6,592 nucleotides of DNA from positions 1-6,592 of the forward strand of contig CAMQDG010000071.1 of the NCBI GenBank assembly GCA_946999425.1. Direction: 5' to 3'. This document shows positions 1 through 5,437 of this stretch, piece by piece. Both the position numbers and the translations under genes were made by a program. Source of the DNA: an uncultured Peptoniphilus sp. GTDB lineage: Bacteria; Bacillota; Clostridia; Tissierellales; Peptoniphilaceae. How positions within the stretch are numbered: position 1 is the first letter of the stretch; every line of letters starts with the position of its first letter. The notes below the pieces were generated by a model, which was not told where the DNA came from, ran no database searches, and was given only the letters and a program-made list of their open reading frames with translations.

Positions 1-53
1 GAGAAGGTGGAAGAACAGTAGCATCAGGCGTTGTATCAAAATTATTAGACTAA
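1..53 (+). CDS. tuf: Elongation factor Tu, C-terminal end only (partial)
   Basis: Only the final codons lie in the window. Read in the frame of the TAA at 51-53 they give EGGRTVASGVVSKLLD, and the two leading bases fit the end of an Arg codon. This matches the invariant C-terminus of bacterial EF-Tu (REGGRTVGxGVVxKI-), part of the third beta-barrel domain. EF-Tu is the cytosolic GTPase that delivers aminoacyl-tRNA to the ribosome. The gene is 5'-truncated by the window edge, not broken. A hairpin terminator follows 28 nt after the stop, so tuf appears to be the last protein gene of its transcription unit. Confidence 0.9.
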   Translation, partial: EGGRTVASGVVSKLLD

Positions 54-80
54 AAATAATTGATTAAAATTAAAAATAAT

Positions 81-105
81 AGGTGGCAGAAAGCCACCTT
101 TTTTT
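81..105 (+). terminator. Intrinsic terminator after tuf
   Basis: AGGTGGC (81-87) pairs perfectly with GCCACCT (93-99) around a 5-nt loop (AGAAA), and a run of T covers 99-105. A GC-rich 7-bp stem followed by a T-run is a textbook Rho-independent terminator. It ends only 4 nt before the tRNA gene at 110. Confidence 0.9.
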
Positions 106-109
106 ATCA

Positions 110-185
110 GCGCTCATAGCTCAGGGGATAGAGCAGCAGTTTCCGAAACTGTTGGACAGAGGTTCAAATCCTCTTGAGCGCACCA
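110..185 (+). tRNA. tRNA-Arg, anticodon CCG
   Basis: A complete cloverleaf can be folded by hand. The acceptor stem is GCGCTCA (110-116) with TGAGCGC (175-181). The D stem is GCTC/GAGC (119-122 and 131-134). The anticodon stem is GCAGT/ACTGT (136-140 and 148-152) with one G-T pair. The anticodon loop is TTCCGAA (141-147). The T arm is AGAGG-TTCAAAT-CCTCT (158-174). The discriminator base is A182 and the CCA end (183-185) is encoded. The anticodon at 143-145 is CCG, reading the arginine codon CGG, which is rare in such AT-rich genomes; I saw no in-frame CGG in the genes of this window. The variable loop is short (5 nt, class I). No separate promoter is evident in the 4 nt after the upstream terminator. 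Confidence 0.95.
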
Positions 186-214
186 AAAAATCGCACCCAA
201 AAATGGAGGTATAT

Positions 215-688
215 ATGAAAAATAAAATTTATGCCATATTATTAATTATTATTTTAGGCGTAGGAATAGGATATATGTATTGGTACATGGACATAAGAAA
301 GTCAGATGAAACTAATGAGCCTAAAAAAGTAGAAAGTCTTGAAACAGATAAAGAAAAATCACAAGAGGAAAAATTTTCAGCTCAAAATATTTCAAAAGAA
401 GAAGCAGAAAAACTTATGTCTGAAAATGAAGAATATGTTATAGTAGACATCTCAGAACCAAAAGATTATGATGAAGGCCATATTGAAGGAGCTATAAACA
501 TTCCTGAAAAAATTATAAAGTCAGGAGCAAAAATAAACCTCTTGGATAAAGATCAACTTATTTTTGTCTATATTAAATCCGGGGATGGAAAAGCTGCAGC
601 TGATACTTTAGGTGAACTTGGCTATAAAAATGTAAAAAATATGGGAGATTTAAGTGATTATAAAGGGAAGCTGATTAAAACAAAGTGA
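215..688 (+). CDS. Membrane-anchored rhodanese-fold protein lacking the catalytic Cys
   Basis: A 157-residue protein. The ATG at 215 is preceded by GGAGG (205-209) with 5-nt spacing; the longer reading from GTG 83 would translate through the tRNA and is rejected. Residues 5-22 form one hydrophobic helix (signal anchor), with no lipobox Cys. A charged Lys/Glu-rich linker covers about 27-55, and a rhodanese-like domain (PF00581 type) covers about 58-153. Domain landmarks are YVIVDIS with Asp78, DYDEGHIEGAINIP (84-97) and LGYKNVKNMGD (135-145). In active single-domain rhodaneses the loop reads (V/Y)YCxxGxRS; here it is VYIKSGDGK, so Ile120 replaces the sulfur-carrying cysteine. Thiosulfate or persulfide sulfurtransferase activity is therefore unlikely. 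I infer a binding or structural role on the outer face of the membrane. The stop overlaps the ribosome binding site of the next gene, so the two are probably one operon. Confidence 0.85.
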   Translation: MKNKIYAILLIIILGVGIGYMYWYMDIRKSDETNEPKKVESLETDKEKSQEEKFSAQNISKEEAEKLMSENEEYVIVDISEPKDYDEGHIEGAINIPEKIIKSGAKINLLDKDQLIFVYIKSGDGKAAADTLGELGYKNVKNMGDLSDYKGKLIKTK

Positions 689-695
689 GGTAATT

Positions 696-1847
696 ATGAA
701 TGCACTTTCAAATCTTAAAATTTTAGACTTTACAACTCTTTTGCCGGGACCTTACGCTTCAATGATTCTTGCAGACATGGGAGCGGATGTTATTAAAATC
801 TCCTCCCCTTCAAAATATGACCTTGTTTTAGAGGAAGGACCGAAAATTGACGGCAGATCTGCAAATTTATTGTGGCTTAATAGGAATAAAAAAACTTTAG
901 CTTTAAATTTAAAAACAAAAGAAGCAATAAAAATTGTAGAGGAATTAATAGGGGAATATGACATTATACTTGAACAATTTAGACCTGGTGTAATGGATAA
1001 ATTAGGCTTAGGATATAAAGATCTAAAAAAAATAAATCCTAAAATAATTTATTGTTCCATAACAGGATATGGACAGACTGGTCCTTATAAGGATAGGGCA
1101 GGACATGATATAAACTTTCTTGGAAAATCTGGTATTATGAGTTTTAGCGGTTCAAAAGAAGAAGGACCAAAACTTTATGGAACACAAATTGGAGACTTAG
1201 CAGGAGGGTCAATGAATGCTTGTCTTGGAATTCTTGCGGCAGTAAATTATAGAAATCAGACAGGAAGGGGTCAATTTATAGACATATCTATGATGGACGG
1301 ACTTTTACCCATGAATTCTTTAGTTGGAAGTGAGTTTTTACTTTCAGGAGAAGTTCCAAATAGGGAAGAAGAACTTTTAAATGGAGGTAGCAATTATGAT
1401 TTTTATAAGACAAAAGACGGAAGGTTTTTAAGTGTTGGAGCTCTTGAACCTAAATTTTATTATAGATTTTGCCAAATTTTAAATATAAAATCAGATTCTC
1501 CAAAGGATTTAAAATCTAAAGAAGAAATTAGAAAAAAAATAAGAGAAAAAACTTTAGAAGAGTGGACTTTAATATTTAAAGAGGAAGATGTATGTACAGA
1601 GCCTGTTTTAAATTTAGAAGAAATTCTTGAAGATTCCCACATTAAAGAGAGAGAATTAATAATTGAAATGGAAGTGGGAGATAAAAAAATTAAACAATTT
1701 GCAAGTCCTATAAAATTTTCAGAAAGCAAGCAAGAATATAAATTTCCGGGAAAGAAAATTGGTTCAGATAATATGGAAATTTTAAAAAAACTTTCTTACA
1801 GCGATGAAGAAATAGAAAATTTAAGAGAAAAGGGAACTTTTAAGTAA
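696..1847 (+). CDS. CaiB/BaiF-family acyl-CoA protein, alpha-methylacyl-CoA racemase-like
   Basis: A 383-residue protein of the family III CoA-transferase/racemase fold, close to the usual 360-400 residues. GAGG at 687-690 lies 5 nt before the ATG. The N-terminal family motif LKILDFTTLLPGPYASMILADMGADVIKI (7-35) and the FRPGVMDKLGLGY block (95-107) are intact. Three residues align with the catalytic set described for the alpha-methylacyl-CoA racemase MCR (His126, Asp156, Glu241): His137 in AGHDINFL, Asp167 in QIGDLAGG and Glu251 in GALEPKFY. The spacings are nearly identical (30 and 84 residues). The Asp is shared with true CoA transferases, but the His and Glu contexts favour a racemase/epimerase of 2-methyl-branched acyl-CoAs in the cytoplasm. 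The substrate cannot be read from the sequence. A CoA transferase such as those of amino-acid-fermenting clostridia remains possible, but no dehydratase genes are nearby. Probably cotranscribed with the rhodanese-fold gene 7 nt upstream. Confidence 0.88.
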   Translation: MNALSNLKILDFTTLLPGPYASMILADMGADVIKISSPSKYDLVLEEGPKIDGRSANLLWLNRNKKTLALNLKTKEAIKIVEELIGEYDIILEQFRPGVMDKLGLGYKDLKKINPKIIYCSITGYGQTGPYKDRAGHDINFLGKSGIMSFSGSKEEGPKLYGTQIGDLAGGSMNACLGILAAVNYRNQTGRGQFIDISMMDGLLPMNSLVGSEFLLSGEVPNREEELLNGGSNYDFYKTKDGRFLSVGALEPKFYYRFCQILNIKSDSPKDLKSKEEIRKKIREKTLEEWTLIFKEEDVCTEPVLNLEEILEDSHIKERELIIEMEVGDKKIKQFASPIKFSESKQEYKFPGKKIGSDNMEILKKLSYSDEEIENLREKGTFK

Positions 1848-1867
1848 AAATATAAGATTATAAGAAT

Positions 1868-1899
1868 AGGGGTGAAAACTTTTTCATCTCTCTTTTTTT
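1868..1899 (+). terminator. Intrinsic terminator after the CaiB-family gene
   Basis: AGGGGTGAAA (1868-1877) pairs with TTTCATCTCT (1882-1891) around a 4-nt loop, with two G-T pairs. A T-run follows at 1893-1899. It lies 20 nt after the stop codon. The stem is weaker than the tuf terminator but the arrangement is typical. Confidence 0.75.
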
Positions 1900-1910
1900 A
1901 TTTGATAGTT

Positions 1911-1968
1911 TTTACAGTAAATTTGTAGTGTATACTATATAGTATAAAATAGTAATGAAACATACACT
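1911..1968. promoter_or_regulatory. Palindrome cluster, candidate operator/promoter region
   Basis: Three symmetric elements lie close together. TTTACAGTAAA (1911-1921, 5-1-5) contains a -35-like TTTACA. TATACTATATAGTATA (1931-1946) is a perfect 16-bp palindrome containing -10-like TATACT and TATAGT hexamers. AGTGTAT (1927-1933) and ATACACT (1962-1968) form an outer inverted repeat. Perfect palindromes overlapping -10 elements are typical of repressor operators, but in AT-rich DNA some symmetry arises by chance. The -35/-10 spacings I can make (14 or 21 nt) are not ideal, so no promoter is firmly placed. The stretch sits directly upstream of the ribokinase relic and may be its former control region. 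Confidence 0.4.
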
Positions 1969-1991
1969 TAATAAGTTTGGAATAGTAATAA

Positions 1992-2402
1992 ATAAAAAAA
2001 ATAATTGTAGCTGGTAGCATAAATATGGATTTAGTAGTAAGGTGTAAGGAAATTCCCAAAATTGGAGAAACGGTTCCAGGCAAAGAATTTTTAACAATAC
2101 CAGGCGGAAAAGGTGCGAATCAAGCAGTAGCAATTGCAAAACTTGGAGGAGATTGCACTTTTTTAGGGAAAGTAGGAAAAGATATTTTTGGCCAAAAAGT
2201 CCTTGCTTCTATGAAAGAATCTAAAATAAAGATAGAAAAAATAAAGGAAGAAGATTGTTCTACGGGACTTGCAATAATAAATGTGGATGACAAGGGTAAA
2301 AACAACATTATCTACATAGAAGGGGCAAATGGAAAGATTGACGGACCTTATATTGATAATGTAAAAGAAGTCTTGGACGGAGCATCAATTTTGGTAATGT
2401 AA
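1992..2402 (+). pseudogene. rbsK: Ribokinase relic (start codon lost, C-terminal half missing)
   Basis: The reading frame gives KKIIVAGSINMDLVVR (from 1995), then GETVPGKEFLTIPGGKGANQ and AVAIAKLGGDCTFLGKVGKD, the N-terminus of a PfkB-family ribokinase (D-ribose + ATP to ribose-5-phosphate). The GGKGANQAVA sugar-binding signature is intact. Two lesions show. First, the expected initiator position (1992-1994) reads ATA; an in-frame TAA stands just upstream at 1989-1991, and the first canonical start is ATG 2025, which would delete the first beta-strand and lacks a ribosome binding site. Second, the frame stops at 2400-2402 after about 136 residues, where ribokinases run to about 300, so the DTTGAGD catalytic/anion-hole region is absent. 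The following bases do not convincingly resume the homology, although an in-frame QIPF (2412-2423) faintly recalls the next conserved block. No other ribose genes are nearby. A rare AUA start giving a short product is a remote alternative. Confidence 0.85.
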
Positions 2403-2543
2403 AATAAAAGGCAAATACCCTTTACAAATCCACTAAAAGCCCAAATAATAAAATAGAAACATAAATATTAAATAGGACAATAAAGAAAAGATACATACAA
2501 AATATAAAAAATAAATAGAAGTAAAATAGAAAGTAGGAAGGTA

Positions 2544-3179
2544 ATGGTAATTGAAGAAAAAATAATAAAAATAATGTCAAAATATAGTTATGGACCACAA
2601 ACACATGGGGAAAAAATTATATTTCTTAAACATTCAGATTTGTTTGGTCTCGATTTTTCGCTGGAATTTAAGAGAGAAAACATAGAAAAAGAAATGAAAA
2701 ACTTAGGGAAAAAAGAAGGAATTATAGAAAATTTGATAAAATTTTCGCAATATTCCATTATAACAGATAACTTCCTGGGCTTATGTAAAGATTTAATGGA
2801 AATAAGAGTAGATGTCATACAAGCAGACGAAGAAATAAATGGAAACAACCACAAAGATGAGATAAAACTATTAAAAGAAGCAATAGAAATAGATTATGAA
2901 GCAGTTTACGATAAAATTATATCTGAAATAAACACAGCAAAATCAAAAAAAGAAAAAATAGGTTTAATTTGCAAATATGCAGGAATTGATAGAGAAAGTT
3001 TTGAAGAATTAAAAGACCTTGAATCATTTGTTTTAGAAAAACATAATGCTTTAATCAGTAAGTGTAAAAATAACTTAGAACTTAAAGATTTTATAAGGGA
3101 ATATAAAGATTTATATTATTTTGGGTTAGCATTTGATGATTTTGAAGATGAAATAGCAGCCCTCTTAAAAAGCAGTTGA
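2544..3179 (+). CDS. Hypothetical protein of unknown function, acidic, 211 aa
   Basis: I do not recognise this protein. The ATG at 2544 follows AGGAAGG (2535-2541); the AGGA part lies 5 nt from the start. There is no signal peptide, transmembrane segment or Cys-pair metal motif. The sequence is rich in Lys, Glu, Ile and Asp. An N-terminal part (about 1-90) contains KYSYGPQTHGEKIIFLKH and DLFGLDFSLEF. It is followed by a predicted mostly helical part (about 104-211) with charged heptad-like stretches and an acidic C-terminal patch, FGLAFDDFEDEIAALL (193-208). It is probably cytoplasmic. It stands alone between the ribokinase relic and a strong terminator, so it is likely monocistronic. No neighbour gives functional context. 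Codon use is A-rich like its neighbours, with frequent ATA for Ile. The complete frame, good ribosome binding site and clean terminator argue that it is a real expressed gene. Confidence 0.75.
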   Translation: MVIEEKIIKIMSKYSYGPQTHGEKIIFLKHSDLFGLDFSLEFKRENIEKEMKNLGKKEGIIENLIKFSQYSIITDNFLGLCKDLMEIRVDVIQADEEINGNNHKDEIKLLKEAIEIDYEAVYDKIISEINTAKSKKEKIGLICKYAGIDRESFEELKDLESFVLEKHNALISKCKNNLELKDFIREYKDLYYFGLAFDDFEDEIAALLKSS

Positions 3180-3208
3180 AAAAAGTATTTATGTTAAGCT
3201 TCAAATAA

Positions 3209-3237
3209 TTGTTAAAAAATAAAAAAAATTATAAAAT
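3209..3237 (+). promoter_or_regulatory. Candidate sigma-A promoter overlapping a terminator
   Basis: TTGTTA (3209-3214) is followed, after 17 nt, by TAAAAT (3232-3237); a TATAAA at 3230-3235 overlaps it. Transcription would start near 3244, inside the left arm of the hairpin that terminates the preceding gene. A transcript starting there would lack most of that arm and so could pass the site. This would supply the promoter that is otherwise hard to find for the phosphoesterase gene at 3319. The hexamers are imperfect and A/T-rich DNA gives many such matches. Confidence 0.35.
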
Positions 3238-3270
3238 ATAGGTGGAAATAATTTTCCGCCTATTTTTTTT
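3238..3270 (+). terminator. Intrinsic terminator after the hypothetical gene
   Basis: ATAGGTGGAAA (3238-3248) pairs with TTTCCGCCTAT (3253-3263) around a TAAT loop, 11 bp with one T-G pair. An eight-T run follows at 3263-3270. It lies about 58 nt after the stop at 3179. Confidence 0.88.
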
Positions 3271-3275
3271 ATAAG

Positions 3276-3296
3276 TGATAAAATTTAATTTTATCA
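3276..3296. promoter_or_regulatory. 21-bp perfect palindrome, candidate operator
   Basis: TGATAAAATT (3276-3285) and AATTTTATCA (3287-3296) are exact reverse complements around a single T, 22 nt before the ATG at 3319. The outer TGATAA/TTATCA halves recall Fur-family boxes (TGATAATnATTATCA), but the arms here are 10 rather than 7 bp, so the match is only partial. It could be a repressor site or an mRNA hairpin in the leader of the phosphoesterase gene. Confidence 0.45.
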
Positions 3297-3318
3297 AATC
3301 AGAATTGTGAGGAGTAAT

Positions 3319-5385
3319 ATGAAAAAGAAAATTTCAAAAATCTTAGCAGCTTTTACTATGCTGAGTATGCTTTTGACATTTGCATTTGCAGATTCTCAAA
3401 AAATTAATTTAACAATTATAGGAACCAGCGACATTCATGCAAATCCATATGGCTATAGTTATGAAGACAACAAAGAAGGAAAAAACAACGGACTTGCAAG
3501 AATTGCAACCTATGTTGAAGAAGAAAGAAAAAAGGATCCTATAGTATTAATTGATGACGGGGACACCTATCAAGGAACTATAATGTCCGATGCAATTTAT
3601 AACAAGAAAAAAGACGTAATTCATCCTATGTCAAAAGTTCTTGATTACATGAAATATGATGCAACAGTTTTAGGAAATCATGAATTTAATTTTGGAACCG
3701 ACTTTCTTAAAAAAATAGTAAATGAAAAGAAAACACCTACTCTTGCAGCAAATCTTACAACAAAAGATGGAAAAAACTTTGAACAAGTAAAGCCCTATGT
3801 AGTTGTAGAAAGACAAGGGATAAAAATAGGAATACTTGGACTTACAAATCCTAACGTGCCACGCTGGGACGGAGATAAAGTTAAATCTTTAAACTTTAAA
3901 GGTCTTGCAGAAACTGCAAAAAAATATGTTCCAATTTTAAAAGAAAAAGAAAAATGTGACTTAGTAATTGTAGCCGCACATGCAGGATTAGTTCCTGAAT
4001 ATGATATTGACGGCGGAAGTGACGGACTTGAAAAATTAATGGAAGAAGTTAAAGGTGTAGATCTTGTATTAGCAGGACATTTTCACATGATTGATAAGGG
4101 CGAAAAAAATGGAGTTGTATATGGAGCCCCGAGAAACAATGGAAGAGATCTTGTAAAATTTCAATTAGTTCTTGAAAAAACACCTGAAGGATATAAAACC
4201 CTAGAAAAAAAAGTTGACGTAATAAAAATGGACGACGTTAAACCTTCTGAAAGCTTAAGAAATGTAATAAAAAAAGAACATGAAAATACAATAAATTTCA
4301 TTCAAGGAACAGGAAAGAATTCAGAAGCAGGCGGAGGAATTTTCGGAATAGCAACAGCAGATTTTCAACCAAAAAATGAAATAAGAAAAATTCCTCAAGG
4401 TTGGCTTGAAGATAGCGGAGTAATAGATTTAATAGGAAAATGTCAATTAAAAATGAGTGGAGCAGATGTTACTGCAGTTGCACTTTTTAGAGATGACTCA
4501 GACCTTCATAAGGGAAATATAACTTATGGAGATATTTTTAAAATCTATAAATTTGATAATACCCTTTATACAGTAAATGTAACAGGAAAAGAATTAAAAG
4601 ATTATATGGAATGGTCAGTAGCTTTTTATAATCAATATAAGAAAGGGGATCTTTCAGTATCATTTTCAGAGGATGTTCCAGGATACAGATATGATATTTT
4701 TAAAGGGGTAGACTATAAAATAGATTTATCTCAAGAAGTAGGAAATAGAATTAAAGATGTAATGTATAAGGGAAAAGCATTAAAAGACGATCAAGTATTA
4801 AAACTTGCAGTTAATAACTATCGTTATTCTTCTGGATTAAAAGCAAATAAACTTGTAGCAGGAAATAGAGATTGGGAATCACCAATAGCAATTCGTGATT
4901 ACATTGCAAACTATATAAAAGAACAAAAGAAAATAAGCCCAACTGTTTCTAAAAATTGGGAAATAATAGGAACAGACTTTAACAATCCTCTAAGGAAAGA
5001 AATAATAGAACTTGTAAATGAAGGTTATATAGAAGCACCCTATCATGAATCTTTAAACATTGAAAAATTAAAAGAAAAAGGAATAATAGTTGACGGTAAA
5101 ATAGTTAAACCTAAGGAAAAGGTAGAAAATGATGAGATAACTAAATCAGAAAAATCATCACCAAATAAGGGAATTAAAAAAGAAATTAAGAAAGAAACTA
5201 AAGAACAAAAAGAAATTAAAAAACAAAGTGAAAGTCAAAAAAAGACTTACACTGTAAAAAACGGAGATTGGATCTATAAAATTTCAAGAGAACTTAAACT
5301 AAATGCAGAAGAAATAATTAATGCCAATAGCTTAAAAAATCCAAACTTAATATTACCTGGTCAAATATTAAATTTACCTAAATAA
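3319..5385 (+). CDS. Secreted LysM-anchored CpdB/5'-nucleotidase-family phosphoesterase
   Basis: A 688-residue secreted enzyme. The ATG at 3319 has GAGGAG at 3309-3314; an earlier in-frame GTG (3307) overlaps that site and is rejected. A signal peptide covers 1-24 (KKK, hydrophobic core, AFA before Asp25). The metallophosphoesterase domain spans about 29-285. Its dinuclear metal motifs are all present: TSDIH (Asp38, His40), DDGDTYQG (Asp82), GNHEFNFG (Asn120, His121), AAHAG (His221) and AGHFH (His254, His256). The 5'-nucleotidase C-terminal domain, which binds and stacks the nucleotide base, spans about 325-535 (GADVTAVALF, GDIFKIYKFDNTLYTV, NNYRYSSG). A Lys/Glu-rich linker (about 598-641) leads to a LysM module (643-687, YTVKNGDWIYKISREL to LPGQILNLP) that binds peptidoglycan. 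The flavour (HPMSKVLDYMKYDATVLGNHEFNFG) is closer to 2',3'-cyclic-nucleotide 2'-phosphodiesterase/3'-nucleotidase (CpdB) than to UshA. It is inferred to release nucleosides and phosphate from external nucleotides at the cell wall. Related streptococcal enzymes also hydrolyse c-di-AMP. Exact substrates are not readable from sequence. Confidence 0.93.
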   Translation: MKKKISKILAAFTMLSMLLTFAFADSQKINLTIIGTSDIHANPYGYSYEDNKEGKNNGLARIATYVEEERKKDPIVLIDDGDTYQGTIMSDAIYNKKKDVIHPMSKVLDYMKYDATVLGNHEFNFGTDFLKKIVNEKKTPTLAANLTTKDGKNFEQVKPYVVVERQGIKIGILGLTNPNVPRWDGDKVKSLNFKGLAETAKKYVPILKEKEKCDLVIVAAHAGLVPEYDIDGGSDGLEKLMEEVKGVDLVLAGHFHMIDKGEKNGVVYGAPRNNGRDLVKFQLVLEKTPEGYKTLEKKVDVIKMDDVKPSESLRNVIKKEHENTINFIQGTGKNSEAGGGIFGIATADFQPKNEIRKIPQGWLEDSGVIDLIGKCQLKMSGADVTAVALFRDDSDLHKGNITYGDIFKIYKFDNTLYTVNVTGKELKDYMEWSVAFYNQYKKGDLSVSFSEDVPGYRYDIFKGVDYKIDLSQEVGNRIKDVMYKGKALKDDQVLKLAVNNYRYSSGLKANKLVAGNRDWESPIAIRDYIANYIKEQKKISPTVSKNWEIIGTDFNNPLRKEIIELVNEGYIEAPYHESLNIEKLKEKGIIVDGKIVKPKEKVENDEITKSEKSSPNKGIKKEIKKETKEQKEIKKQSESQKKTYTVKNGDWIYKISRELKLNAEEIINANSLKNPNLILPGQILNLPK

Positions 5386-5396
5386 AAAATAAAAAT

Positions 5397-5426
5397 AAAA
5401 ACTGCACTTTTTAGGGTGCAGTTTTT
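5397..5426. terminator. Bidirectional intrinsic terminator between convergent genes
   Basis: AAAAACTGCAC (5397-5407) pairs with GTGCAG plus T-run (5416-5426). The GC-containing core is ACTGCAC/GTGCAGT, with possible T-G pairs extending inward to a 4-nt loop. The plus strand has TTTTTTT after the core and the minus strand has TTTTT-A-TTTTT. It lies 12 nt after the plus-strand stop and 12 nt after the minus-strand stop, so it can end both transcripts. Confidence 0.88.
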
Positions 5427-5437
5427 TTATGAAAATT

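Noticed and set aside
83..214. N-terminal extension of the rhodanese-fold gene from GTG 83
   Set aside because: It would run through the terminator hairpin and the whole tRNA-Arg gene; the ATG at 215 has its own GGAGG site and gives a proper membrane anchor.
752..964. Minus-strand frame inside the CaiB-family gene (similarly at 1460-1729, 2120-2308 and 2588-2854)
   Set aside because: These are antisense shadows of well-supported or better-supported plus-strand genes.
1898..2139. Minus-strand frames of 61 and 75 residues opposite the ribokinase relic
   Set aside because: They overlap the relic and the palindrome region antisense, with compositional bias and no recognisable motif.
2421..2449. 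TTTACA - 17 nt - AATAAT as promoter of the orphan gene
   Set aside because: The -10 lacks the important first T and such matches are common in this A-rich spacer; the real promoter cannot be placed.
2422..2604. Minus-strand 60-residue hydrophobic frame
   Set aside because: Its Phe/Leu/Tyr-rich translation is the mirror of an A-rich plus strand; no ribosome binding site or family resemblance, and it overlaps the start of the orphan gene.
3307..3318. GTG start 4 codons upstream for the phosphoesterase
   Set aside because: The GTGAGGAG overlaps the ribosome binding site of ATG 3319, which begins a normal signal peptide.
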